Below are positions 33,952 to 44,387 of a DNA stretch of 64,000 nucleotides, piece after piece. Made by a program: the position numbers and the translations under genes. Source of the stretch: Ophioderma brevispina (taxonomy: Eukaryota > Echinodermata > Ophiuroidea > Amphilepidida > Ophiodermatidae); the NCBI GenBank assembly GCA_023653785.1, contig JAMKCH010084989.1, forward strand, positions 34,469 through 98,468. Reading direction: 5' to 3'. The notes beneath the pieces are model-generated. The model did no database searches and was not told the origin of the DNA. It saw only the letters and a list, made by a program, of their open reading frames with translations. Every line of letters begins with the position of its first letter. The stretch's first letter is position 1.

Positions 33952-36012
33952 GTTATTATAGTAAACTGGAGTGGAAACTCAGTGGTAACCTATTGTACAC
34001 AGTGCGTTTCGAGTGTTAATGGGGCCTATTGTCCGTAAACAAACTAAAGTGGTTTGAAGTGGATTCGATCGAGCGGTCTTCACCTCAAATCGCTGCCCGA
34101 AATGTTAACAGAGATCACCGCACACACCATGGAGCAATTATTTTTTTAGAAAATGAAAAGAGAATGTGAGATGATTTAAGTAATTAAGTTCAAACGAAGA
34201 GCACTGCGTGATAATCTGATGAAATTATGAGCACCCATTGGCACGAATCTGTAGTGAAATGCGTTAAATTGCCTAGAATTTTCGTTATCCAACTCTCGAA
34301 CATTAGTCGGAATCACGCACGACTTGCAGGTCCAGCCATGGCCCAGTGTTTAAAAAATGCTGAGACGAGACCCCAGGCTGAAAATTTTGTTACTTTCAGC
34401 TTCATAGTCATGACCAAATAAAGTTACACCATCTTCCACTTTTTTATCGTTAAGTGCAAATCTGTTAAGATTTTAAACAATTTATCGTAAATGGCCTAAA
34501 TGTTCTTGTTGAATAAAAATTAACACCGACGGGGCAGCCGGGTCTTTAGAATGGTGTCGATCGCCACATGCGTCTGGTGTTGTTTTTCTTTTTCCATTTA
34601 CAAAATCACAAATAATACGAAAATGACCTATTGAGCAATTTATACCCACACGTTATCATTTATTTTGATGTCAAAAAATCTAGGTTTTTAATTTTTTTAA
34701 AAAGGAGTTTTAAAAATACTTTGGACTTATTACTTGTTTATTTATTTTGGTTTACTGTCATTAAAATAAATGAAGATGTTGTTTGGCCAGTCATTGATAC
34801 AATGGGGTTGAATGCTCAGTCAGAAGCTAAAATTAAACAAAATTAATTCAAGGTTGTACATCGTTTTTTATCTCCTATTTCTCAACAAAAACCAATTGGG
34901 TGGAAAGCAGATAGATGAAAAAATTTATAACACCTGCAATGAGAGGCATGTTGTGGGGTTTTCGCAAGCCTTTACCCGTATCGCATCTTCAACCAGGCTG
35001 CTATCAGAATATGGCGGATTTCCATGAAAAATTTATAGGCAGATTGTTCAGTCAGGCTGCTGATCAAAATGGGGATTTTACTTGATTTTACTCAATTTAG
35101 CGGCAGATTTTCACAAAATTAAGCAACTGTAAAAGCATAGCTCAATTTTATTTACAGGGAAAATCATTCATAAATTTTAGTCTGGCCTAAATTCTTTCTA
35201 ACGAAATCATGAAGTTTGCGGGTCAATATGAGTATGTTGTAACAGCAGTTTGTTTACATTTTCTCTGGTTTTTATTTTAACATTTTCAAGTTATTTTAAT
35301 AGGACAACGAGCTCCTTCCCGCTCCCAAAAAACATGCATTTTATGCCTATCCCGCGTTTCGTAGGCCACCATGAATTACAACTCCATATGCCTGGCGTAC
35401 ATCTCCGTGTATGATCATATTTTGGTTGGGAAACTCAGTAAACAAATCGCCATATCTCAGCTGTCCGGCATTGTTCGGAAGTAAATGACACACCAATCTA
35501 GAGCGTAAACATCCGTCTTTTATTTTAAAATAAAAACATAATGCAACAAAGGGCAATTCTATTAATTAATTGTTATTATATATTATTGCGATTACACAAA
35601 AAGGTAACAAGAAATTCGCAAAAACGTAGCTTAGCGGTAGAAAATCACACCGAGCCGAGTCTGGTATCTTTGGAAAGCTGCCGAATTGAGCAGTCACACC
35701 ATGGTATTTTCACATGTACAGTGTATACAGACAGGCTAATAAGGTGATTTGTTTGTCTGGAGATCATTACGACAAGTTCCTGGTTTCAAAGGCGGTCAAG
35801 GAAGGTCACTCCATACTAGCTCATTACCATATCGACTCCAAGCCACTTGAGGCGATTAAGCTGAAACGCACTGTGGTTGAAAGCTGTCCGACATGACGAC
35901 AGATAATAGGTGTGAAGTGTGTTAGCTTTTGACTACTGAAAGGATGCACTTGAGAATATTGATGGAAATTTGCAGTTTCTACTCCAGTTTACTATAATAA
36001 CTCCATGGTTAT
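33952..36012. mobile_element. Candidate 2-kb inverted-repeat element next to the half-EGF exons
   Basis: GTTATTATAGTAAACTGGAG at about 33,963 and its complement CTCCAGTTTACTATAATAAC at about 35,982 are exact, within roughly 36 bp of similarity. Further inside, CACAGTGCGTTTC (33,998) and GAAACGCACTGTG (35,863) are also inverted, so the ends are longer than 100 bp with an interruption. TA lies at both borders. No transposase recognised. Confidence 0.5.
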
Positions 36013-36438
36013 AGCACCCTCTATATGCCCATATTCCATAGAAAGATGTACAAAACTAGCTTTTAAGAAAAAGCATATTTGAAGTGAAACTTCTTAAAAT
36101 ATACACAGGATGTAGTTAGCTGAATAAATAATCCAAATCAGTTGTCAAAAGTGTTGTCGCCATTGATATTTTTTTATTCCTGTTTTGTTAAAATGAATGA
36201 GACTTTCAAAAAGCTGTGTTCTAATCACAACACATATGGAAATCTTAATCCTTTTTCTTTTGACAGTATTTTAGTATGTTATTCTAGACACATTTCTGCA
36301 CCAATCCTAACATTTTCAGCTTGTTCCCAGAAATTTCCACGTTAAAACTAAAATTCTTGGCCTAAGAACATTATGTAAATCTTTGAAAAGATTTCTTATC
36401 CTATTTTTTCTAAATCTGAATATTTGCTCTTTTGGCAG

Positions 36439-36525
36439 TCCAAGGATCAAACCCATGCAGCAGTAATCCATGCACACCGCCCGAGATGTGCTTCTATAGT
36501 GAGGATACTTACCTCTGTTTAGGAG
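36439..36525 (+). CDS. Half-EGF exon A, copy 1
   Basis: 87 nt, 1-1 phase, acceptor CTTTTGGCAG, donor GTAGGA. It encodes VQGSNPCSSNPCTPPEMC and on to YLCLG. Cysteine spacing is C-x4-C-x5-C-x8-C, which matches the first four cysteines of an EGF module. The last two (C-x-C-x8-C) are missing, because the exon ends after LCLG. It may be a truncated EGF-like unit that pairs two disulfides internally, or one that borrows cysteines from a neighbour. The intron to exon B is only 66 bp, tiny beside the kilobase introns elsewhere. Extracellular by position. Confidence 0.75.
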
Positions 36526-36591
36526 GTAGGAATGATTACTTGATATGAATCGTTTATAAGTGAATCATTAATCCTTGTTTGTTTTTGACAG

Positions 36592-36681
36592 TGCAAGGAG
36601 CCAATCCATGTAGCAGTAATCCATGTCCAGCCCAGACAGAGTGTTACTTTAGCGAAACTCAATTCATCTGTAGGCCTACAG
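36592..36681 (+). CDS. Half-EGF exon B, copy 1
   Basis: 90 nt, 1-1 phase, acceptor GTTTTTGACAG, donor GTAATT. It encodes VQGANPCSSNPCPAQTEC and on to FICRPT, with the same C-x4-C-x5-C-x8-C pattern and the same VQG-NPCSSNPC opening as exon A. A and B are therefore sister exons made by a local duplication. Only four cysteines are present. The following ACA-G joins in frame to the RKRR microexon (GGA). Confidence 0.75.
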
Positions 36682-37260
36682 GTAATTGAGTTAAGGTCCA
36701 AAGCAGGCCACTCTCAATATATTCAATCTTTGGAATATATATGAACAGCTACTCTGCCTGCTCCTCGGAGATTTTAATATTAACTGCATCATTAGTGATC
36801 ATCACATAACCAACTAACAACTTCTGGTAGGGTGGAATGAGTTTTGGATCAAAGAAGAAAAAAAAAAAAAAAAAAAACTGTCCGACATGACGACAGATAA
36901 TAGGTGTGAAGTGTGTTAGCTTTTGACTACTGAAAGGATGCACTTGAGAATATTGATGGAAATTTGCAGTTTCTACTCCAGTTTACTATAATAACTCCAT
37001 GGTTATAGCACCCTCTATATGCCCATATTCCATAGAAAGATGTACAAAACTAGCTTTTAAGAAAAAGCATATTTGAAGTGAAACTTCTTAAAATATACAC
37101 AGGATGTAGTTAGCTGAATAAATAATCCAAATCAGTTGTCAAAAGTGTTGTCGCCATTGATATTTTTTTATTCCTGTTTTGTTAAAATGAATGAGACTTT
37201 CAAAAAGCTGTGTTCTAATCACAACACATATGGAAATCTTAATCCTTTTTCTTTTGACAG

Positions 37261-37347
37261 TCCAAGGATCAAACCCATGCAGCAGTAATCCATGCACACC
37301 GCCCGAGATGTGCTTCTATAGTGAGGATACTTACCTCTGTTTAGGAG
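37261..37347 (+). CDS. Half-EGF exon A, copy 2 (possibly an assembly duplicate)
   Basis: Identical to the exon at 36,439-36,525. Its acceptor is CTTTTGACAG, not CTTTTGGCAG, because the 172 bp between these two look-alike acceptors are absent. The splice site is preserved by the deletion. If the duplication is real, the protein has four half-EGF modules; if it is an assembly overlap, it has two and this is the other allele. Confidence 0.5.
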
Positions 37348-37413
37348 GTAGGAATGATTACTTGATATGAATCGTTTATAAGTGAATCATTAATCCTTGT
37401 TTGTTTTTGACAG

Positions 37414-37503
37414 TGCAAGGAGCCAATCCATGTAGCAGTAATCCATGTCCAGCCCAGACAGAGTGTTACTTTAGCGAAACTCAATTCATCTGTAGGCCTA
37501 CAG
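37414..37503 (+). CDS. Half-EGF exon B, copy 2 (possibly an assembly duplicate)
   Basis: Identical to the exon at 36,592-36,681, with the same 66-bp intron before it and the same donor. Its status depends on the duplication as a whole. Confidence 0.5.
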
Positions 37504-37879
37504 GTAATTGAGTTAAGGTCCAAAGCAGGCCACTCTCAATATATTCAATCTTTGGAATATATATGAACAGCTACTCTGCCTGCTCCTCGGAGATTTTAAT
37601 ATTAACTGCATCATTAGTGATCATCACATAACCAACTAACAACTTCTGGTAGGGTGGAATGAGTTTTGGATCAAAGAAGCGAAATCTGGACACATTCGTC
37701 TTTGGAAAAGCTGCTGCCTGCTCCACAGACCCGCTGTGATCACCGCTTAAACTAACAACTGAAAAGCGCTGAATGTTAACCTTACAATTTGCCTGTATAC
37801 ATTATGGCTGGTTTTAAACCAGCATTAGTGCTTCAAGAATGGACGATTTTCAACTAATTCTGACAGTATGATGCAATAG

Positions 37880-38018
37880 GTGAGAAATTTCTCATGGATG
37901 GATCAGAATCTGTGAGAAATTTCTCATGGATGGGTCAGAATCTGTGAGAAATTTCTCATGGATGGGTCAGAATCTGTGAGAAATTTCTCATGGATGGGTC
38001 AGAATCTGTGAGAAATGT
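37880..38018. repeat. 32-bp minisatellite with a 14-bp perfect palindrome per unit
   Basis: Four complete units and a partial fifth. Each begins GTGAGAAATTTCTCATGGAT, inside which TGAGAAATTTCTCA is a perfect palindrome. Units are almost identical (GGATC in the first, GGGTC in later ones), so the array is young. Confidence 0.9.
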
Positions 38019-38340
38019 TCTTGCTTATTACATTACACTTTCAGCATATGTTATAAGAAAGGTCGGTCCAGTCATGAAGGACTAATCATGGTTTAAACAT
38101 GGGTGTAAAGTTTGACTTTCTTCAAGAAAACCAGCCCACATAGTTCATTCTGTGAATGCTATGCAGGACACAACTTAACAATTAACATTTAACATCTTTT
38201 ATCTTATTTCTTACAAGAGAATATACAAAACCAAACACTTTTGATCAGTACCAAGAGAGACCCAAATCTTCACTGTCAATGTCGTCATTGTCATCATTTT
38301 CATCATTCATCGTGTCAGCATCTCTATCCTGCATCATGCA

Positions 38341-38412
38341 TCAACATCAACATCACCGTTAACATCATCATTAACATCACCGTTAACATCATCATTAACA
38401 TCGTCATCGTGA
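38341..38412. repeat. 24-bp tandem repeat, AACATCACCGTTAACATCAT type
   Basis: Two and a half units of AACATCACCGTTAACATCAT-CATT, preceded by loose (CAT)n sequence. Confidence 0.8.
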
Positions 38413-38459
38413 ATTTCCAGTATAATAAGAATTACTGCCTTATTTAAATAGGTTTTGTG

Positions 38460-39660
38460 TGCATTCTCTTAACTTTCTTTATAGACTTAATCGCATACAG
38501 TAATTTGATTTTATTTAGGCTTAAGAAGGAAAATAAAATTAAATGACATTAGTGACTAATTAATGACAATTTATGAATGAAAATAGCCATTTGTCATGCA
38601 CTGAAAATGACAAATTACACAACATTTGTCATTCATTATTTATTTTACAAATTAAAATTTGTCTTTCATTTTTTATTACAAGTTGAATATTTCTGAGTCA
38701 AGAAAATATTTGTAATGATGAAAATTAATTTGAAATGCTATAAATTGTTCTTCCAACACATTTTCAGAATTTTTTTGATTGATAGCTATTCAATATAATG
38801 ACTAATTTTAAATGTGCCAAATTAGACCATATTTTTTGACAAATTATTTTTTAAGAATAGGTGTATTTTGTAGATCTTTTAAAAAATATTTGGTACCAGG
38901 AATAACATAACACATAAGGACAGAATTTGAATACTTCACATAGCATTTGTGGCACTGCTTTCTGGTGTTCTCCTTAATCCAGGGATCCAAGAGAACTGCA
39001 CATGGATGCAATAAGACATCGGTTCATCATGGTGTATAGCAAACTAACCCGACCTGCACAAATCAATAACATCCCGCTGAAGATCTACCCAATGATCACT
39101 AGTCATAATACTCCAGATTTAACATTTCTCACTTTAGACCAAAATCTTATATACAATCCCAGTGCTTTGCTCATAATTACTAATACAATAATACTCCAAC
39201 CCAATGATTAACACATGGATGGGCTAACATGCACTGGAATGCCAAGTGGCTCTTCAAGCAGTAGCTGGTGGCCCACCAAATCTAAAGGATTACTCTCTCA
39301 CTCTTAAGACCGCAGCCTGTCAACAATGATTGTATTGCTTTTCTGTCATTATTGCTTTGTCAGTAATGGTGAATTCATACTTGCATATTTTTCTTTACGA
39401 TTCTACCTTCTCTTTTACATTTTTACCGCTGATGGTAATCATGTTTTTATAGAGTTCTTGCTATTCCTTAGTTTGATAGTTCAATAGTCTAGAAACACTA
39501 GTGTAGTAATTTTACGTAACAACAATTCATGCTATATGGAATAAAGCACATCATGTGTAACGGAGTACCAGAGACTAGCCACTGCAATCATCATCACCCA
39601 TTTTAGTAGTATCGTGTATTATGTCAAAAGACATCCTGAGTGTCGAACAGAGTTGTGTTA
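38460..39660. other. Intron, no gene seen
   Basis: AT-rich sequence with many ATGACAAAT / ATTTGTCAT words at 38,540-38,670, which make small inverted repeats. Nothing coding is recognised. Confidence 0.5.
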
Positions 39661-39666
39661 TGCTAT

Positions 39667-40082
39667 AGGGCTGTCTACGCTGACGTCACAAAAAAAAGAG
39701 CAGCCATTTTGGGTGATAATGATTCCCATAGCCACCATGTAACTGGTACAAAATGCACCGTATTTTTACCTGAAGTGAGAGCAGGAGACTGGAATGGTAG
39801 CCGCTAGTTAGGAAATAACATGCACATTTTGGAATGCCTATTCGTTTCACTTACACGCTAGAAACAATCCAAAGAAATGAAAAGAAAAAGGCTGCCAAAT
39901 GGCCTCGAATCGAAGTTTATTCGGGAGTGACGTCACGTTTGTTTTCACCTCCAATGAAACTAAGATTCGGAGGTACTAGAAAGTATGCACAGTTTTAAGT
40001 GTCGGGAAGTGATACTGTGAAATGAGAGCCGATGATAAAGGCTAAGCGCCGGCAAGTGACCTGGATGAGTAGACAGCCCTAT
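39667..40082. mobile_element. TA-bounded MITE, AGGGCTGTCTAC ends
   Basis: ATAGGGCTGTCTAC and GTAGACAGCCCTAT are exact complements, with TA at both borders. About 415 bp; it contains two TGACGTCAC palindromes (near 39,681 and 39,929). Non-coding. Confidence 0.8.
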
Positions 40083-40862
40083 TATGAATGAATAGTAAAC
40101 TAGAGCAAGCTGGGTATAATTGTGTTAACCCCATGAGTATTGCCAACCAAATGTACAATGCAATTTTTGAACCAATCAGCAACATCGGTGAGCGGGATGA
40201 AGGTGGCTAGAGCTTAAATATCTAGAAGCTGCATTTCAACTGGTTATTGAAATTAATGTATGGTGTAATTAGCCAATCAGAAATGTTGTATGAAAGGCAG
40301 GTAGTGCTTTGGGATTAAACGACCAATCACGGAGTAAAGCTGTGTTTGTGTGTATACTTATAGAGAGGTCAGATCAAGGGAGTTAAAAAGAGGGATCCTT
40401 GCTGTACTTCATTTCCCTACCCCCGTGCAGTGACATCGGCGCGAGATTTGATGGTCTTACCAGTAAAAATAGATTGTTTCCAGAGTTTTAGTCCCATACT
40501 AGACAGAAAATATTTTGAAAAGTACTGCTTAATAATATTTGGGTGGCAAGCACCCCGATCCATTGATTTGATGACATAATCTAATCCCATTGGATGCGGT
40601 ACCTTCAATTAATAAATTGAGTGGAAAGGGTGGTCCAACTATAATAGAAGCTGTTGTCAATAGTTTTTTCAGCATTTTAGCACACCAGAGGGAAGATCCA
40701 TAGGCACTGGTAACCATCCCCCTTCATAAGACAGGGGTTATTATTTAAAATAGATAATAATACATATCATTTCCACTTTAAAGCAAATTGTATAATACGC
40801 AAGATATTGATCATAGTTTGCAAATCTGTTGATTTGTTTATACTTTTTATTTATTGTTTCAG

Positions 40863-40892
40863 GAGTTGGGAGGAAGAGAAGAGATACAGAAG
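40863..40892 (+). CDS. 30-nt microexon encoding RKRR furin-type site, GC-AG donor
   Basis: TTATTGTTTCAG precedes GA-GTT-GGG-AGG-AAG-AGA-AGA-GAT-ACA-GAA-G, followed by GCAAGT. Together with its neighbours it encodes G-VGRKRRDTE-G. RKRR-D matches the proprotein convertase consensus R-x-K/R-R. The donor is GC, not GT, but it has the strong AG|GCAAGT context seen in real GC-AG introns. The only nearby GT donor (four bases on) would put the next exon in the wrong frame and stop within a few codons. Phase 1 on both sides fits the rest of the gene. The site lies between the half-EGFs and the membrane-proximal EGF, so cleavage would separate the HYR part from the anchor. Transcript evidence is lacking, hence moderate confidence. 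Confidence 0.65.
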
Positions 40893-40986
40893 GCAAGTAT
40901 CTTATTTTTTGCTTGTAGCCGGCAAAGCTCTTATTCACTGAATGAGATCTGAAGCCTACTTCTAACATGTCATTACAGATTTGAAA

Positions 40987-41938
40987 TTAAAGAGACACTG
41001 GCACATTTGAAAAATAGTGTGCCCTCATGATTTTTCAAAATTGATTTTTTTTTGCATGGTTGTAAAGCTTTTATATACATTAGCCCTGACATGTAATGTT
41101 TAAGGCCAAATCAGCACCCTTATGGGTAAACAGAATGAATTTTTGTATTACTGTCACTTCACTCTGCGACATTTATTCAGCAGACGACGGAAATGGTGTT
41201 TAACACAAGAAAACACATGCCAGAGCCCAGGGAGCCTGATTCCCAGGGCATGAACCCTGTTTGACTGGTCTGTGGCCTTTGTGGTTTTAATATCAATGAG
41301 TACGAGTCTGTGATATTCATGTAGTGGACAAATTTGTTGATAAAAGTTACGGCTAACTTAAAGTTGGCCTACAAATTACCTGGATGTCTTTGGCCTCTTA
41401 TTAATGTCCCTATCTGCTTTGGGGTATGTTATTTTTATATATGTAAATTACATCTCCATTCTTCCAATGGCCTAGACTATCATTTGCGATCAAATCGAAG
41501 AAATATTATATTTTTGTGAAAATGTGCCAGTGCCGGTTTAAAATAAACAATTATGGCATCATTCAGTTAGTGGCAGCTTTAAATGCAACCACTGGTTCTC
41601 TGCAGTTCAAACTGGTTTCTGATGTTTTGGACAAAGAAATGCAGTTCAAACACCATGGACTGCTGGTTGAGTTTTGTAGTGCCTCCCCATACAGGGCATC
41701 ATATAGGCATGAGGAAGCATGTGTTCTCCTGCCCCATCATTACCAAAGTTCAAATCTGACCTCAAAACAGCTGGTGCCTCTTCAATCTAACATAGGACAA
41801 CATACACCATACCCCTGGAAACATTACACTTTTTCCTTTGGAATATGATTCTTGGTGAATGTGCTGCATAAGCAAGCATTTACAAAATGCCTTGCTTTCA
41901 TTCTTGTTATTACCTGAAATGTCCTCATGTCTCTTTAA
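40987..41938. mobile_element. Possible TTAA-bounded element, short inverted ends
   Basis: TTAAAGAGACA and TGTCTCTTTAA at the borders, 952 bp apart. The ends match over 11 bp only, so the pairing could be chance or badly decayed. Confidence 0.4.
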
Positions 41939-41944
41939 CAAGGT

Positions 41945-42475
41945 GTGAGCTATACACTATTTCATTCCTGTGGAACATTTCATAGTGTTTCACCGGCACT
42001 GGCACATCTTCACCAGGCCGCCGGCCGCCTTGGATCTAGAGAGAGTTTCTTAGGCGGAGTCCGGCCTCTTGAGGCAGTCTCTGGGGAGGTAGAGAGGGTC
42101 GCCTTGTGGAAAGGGGGACTTGCCGTCAACCAAGTGACATCTATCGGTGTTGAGCCTGGTGGGCATCTCCCGCATGGGGCTGGCTCCTCGTGGGCTGAAT
42201 GGCGATGCCTCAATAGATTGGGAACCGGGGCTGGCCGATCTGGGGTTTCCTTGCGGGGGTGGGGCTGTCTGGAGGCGGACCGGGATGCTGCCTGTGGTTG
42301 TGGAGCGGCGCCGCAGGCAGTGGAACACCTCTTGGTCTGCCCACTGCTGGAGCGGCGGTGCACAAACAGGGACCTTGCGGGGTTCGGTGGGGCAGCCGGG
42401 CGTTGTGCCCATCTCTGGCTGGATCATATTTGAGAACCACAGTGTTTGGACATGATAAGAAGAAGACCAGGGGAG
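41945..42475 (+). mobile_element. Non-LTR retrotransposon 3' end (C-terminal RT-associated domain)
   Basis: An open frame to TGA at 42,433 encodes, near its end, LNRLGTGAGRSG, then ACGCGAAPQAVEHLLVCPL and RRCTNRDL. This is the C-terminal C-x-C..EHLL-x-CPL signature of many LINE polyproteins. The frame is open for about 160 codons, but polymerase motifs are absent, so the copy is 5'-truncated. The stretch is markedly GC-rich in an AT-rich intron. It ends just after AAGAAGAAGACC, like the short A-rich tails of such elements. It lies in the intron between the RKRR microexon and the EGF exon, same orientation as the gene. Confidence 0.75.
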
Positions 42476-42479
42476 TATG

Positions 42480-43500
42480 GTTTTCAATAGCAAAAGCCCA
42501 TTGGTAACTTTTCTTGAAATGTTCATCCCTAAATCTTCCAAAGAGAGGTGTGGAAGACTTCTATTAAGTCTTTCACAGGGGATTAAGAATTAAGATATTG
42601 CTTTTAGACTCAAGCTGGGAACTGAATATCTTGGAAGTGGAACAATGATGCTGGTCCACAGGGTTGCTACACATGTGTGTGCACACACACACACACGCAC
42701 ATGCACGCACATGATAAAAGTAGCCTCAAGGATATTTAAAATGTAAAAAACTGCCACAAGTTGGAATTTCCTTTTTGGAAAAATGTGTGATCAAAATATG
42801 TCAAATTTAAGTAAGATCATGAAGGAATCACACCACTAAATAACTGCCCATAGAATTGTGTACAAAATGACATCTCACCAAACGTCAATTACTCGGCTAT
42901 AAAGCGACTGGTTATTTCAAAACTTTATTTTTTGGGAACATTAGGACCATACCTCTTCAACAAAAATGAAAAAGTCATATGATGAAGGCTGATTTTTTGA
43001 GCTACAGAGCATCGAAAGATTTGCATATTTTCAAAACGTCCACGCCTAGTTAAATGTTACTAGAAATTAAAATTGCACAGTTTCCCCAAACCCTCAGAAA
43101 TTATACAAAAATGGCACAGACAAAACCTTTACCACCCAAATGGTTTGTTACTAGTCCACACATTATGATTAATTTCAAATTTCATTTAAAGACATAACTT
43201 ATCAACATTTTGTGACTCTTCATTTAGGCAAGGGCCACATTTGGGATGCCAACACTGTTTCGGCACTGACGACGTCTGCTACACCTAGTTTATTTAGTGT
43301 GCGATTCCTGAAAAATATTTCCAAAATTTGATGCTATTTGGATCTTCATAAATGCTTTTGCAATAGTACTTTGTTTGCTATTACATAGTACTATTGTTTG
43401 CAGAAAACTTTTGAAATCATAAAGTTTGGTAAAGTAATTTTGCATACTGAGTAATTTCTCTCTTCCCCAAGAAAGATGTAATAATTCCTACACTCTGTGT
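42480..43500. other. Intron, no gene seen
   Basis: A short (CA)n run at about 42,685-42,715; otherwise AT-rich intron without recognisable features. Confidence 0.5.
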
Positions 43501-43507
43501 ATTTCAG

Positions 43508-43633
43508 GTATTTCTAATATTGTTGATGAAGATTGTCCCTGTCAAAATGGAGGAACGTGTATGGAAAGCCCTTGGAGCATTGGCAAATACTGTCAGTGTA
43601 TGGAAGGCTATCAAGGAATACTTTGTGAACAAG
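43508..43633 (+). CDS. Six-cysteine EGF-like exon
   Basis: 126 nt, 1-1 phase, acceptor GTATTTCAG, donor GTAAGA. It encodes ISNIVDEDCPCQNGGTC, then SIGKYCQCMEGYQGILCEQ. Spacing is C-x-C-x5-C-x11-C-x-C-x8-C. CQNGGTC and the GYQG-LC ending are classic EGF, but C1 and C2 are separated by a single residue instead of three or more. No calcium-binding D-x-D/N-E start is obvious. It is the only complete EGF in the window and sits directly before the membrane exon. Extracellular. Confidence 0.88.
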
Positions 43634-43639
43634 GTAAGA

Positions 43640-44387
43640 GAAAAAAAGTCAGCCTTCGAATTTCAGCAATCTAATCTCTGTTTTTGAAACTTTCTTTCTT
43701 AAGGTTTCTTAAGGTAGGATTGGTGGTTATAGTATAGACCTGATTGACATAAAACTTGGATATAATGACCCTTGGGCAAAAAAGTTTGTGGAATATGTAG
43801 CAGGTCATTTGGCACCCCGGGGTAACTTGAGCTCCATCTGTATGTGTCTGTCATTCTGTATGTGTGTGTCTGTCTATCTGTCTGTCAGTCTGCCTGTCTT
43901 TGGTAAAAATGTTAAGTTAGCCTATTATATTGGTCACTGTATCCACATATTTATATATGGATTTCAATGGGGCTTATACACAATAAAGCCTTGGCGAAAG
44001 TTGCACATGTGACTTCAACACATGTGGAGCCAAAAGAACATCTAGGGGTCATTTGGGGTCATTTTAACCTTAATGTTAATCTGTACAAAATTCACCACTA
44101 TCAGCATAGTTTGAAGGATTTAATGGAACATTCGATGAGGACATAATTACACACCATATAATTTTGAGGTCTGCTGGTTTGATAATGTTAATTAAAGTTC
44201 CAAATATGACATGTTTAGCACTCCTTAAGCTGCTAATTTTGCCCCGTTGTATAATTTACTAGTCCCCATATTGCTATAATTAAATGTTACCTATTGATGA
44301 AAGATATTTTTTTCATTTCCTACTCAATTGTTGTTTTGTTTCCTGTTGATTTCTCCATTACACATTTCATATGCCTTATTCCCACAG
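43640..44387. repeat. Intron with GGTCA-type repeat and (TGTC)n
   Basis: CTTGGATATAATGACCCTTGG, a TGTCTGTCTATCTGTCTGTC run (about 43,868-43,900) and GGGGTCATTTGGGGTCATTT near 44,048 resemble the dispersed GGTCA repeats elsewhere. Confidence 0.5.

Larger units (their letters stand above)
35884..37679 (+). repeat. Near-exact local duplication containing the half-EGF exon pair
   Basis: Copy 1 (35,884-36,857) and copy 2 (36,878-37,679) appear identical except that copy 2 lacks 172 bp (36,267-36,438 of copy 1). The join is a run of about 18 to 20 A. Copy 1 ends GATCAAAGAAG and passes into A's; copy 2 has the same end and continues into unique sequence. This pattern fits an unmerged overlap of two contigs or haplotypes as well as a true duplication. 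Confidence 0.85.

Noticed and set aside
37880..38018. CRISPR-like array
   Set aside because: Continuous 32-bp tandem repeat without variable spacers.
40893..40900. GT donor four bases past the microexon
   Set aside because: It would change phase and bring a stop a few codons into the next exon; the GC donor keeps frame.
42010..42541. Minus-strand open frames of 117 and 163 codons
   Set aside because: Antisense shadows of the GC-rich LINE coding segment on the + strand.
44294..44387. Upstream extension of the last exon to an ATG
   Set aside because: A polypyrimidine tract and CCCACAG acceptor at 44,387 put this in the intron, and phase 1 fits only from 44,388.
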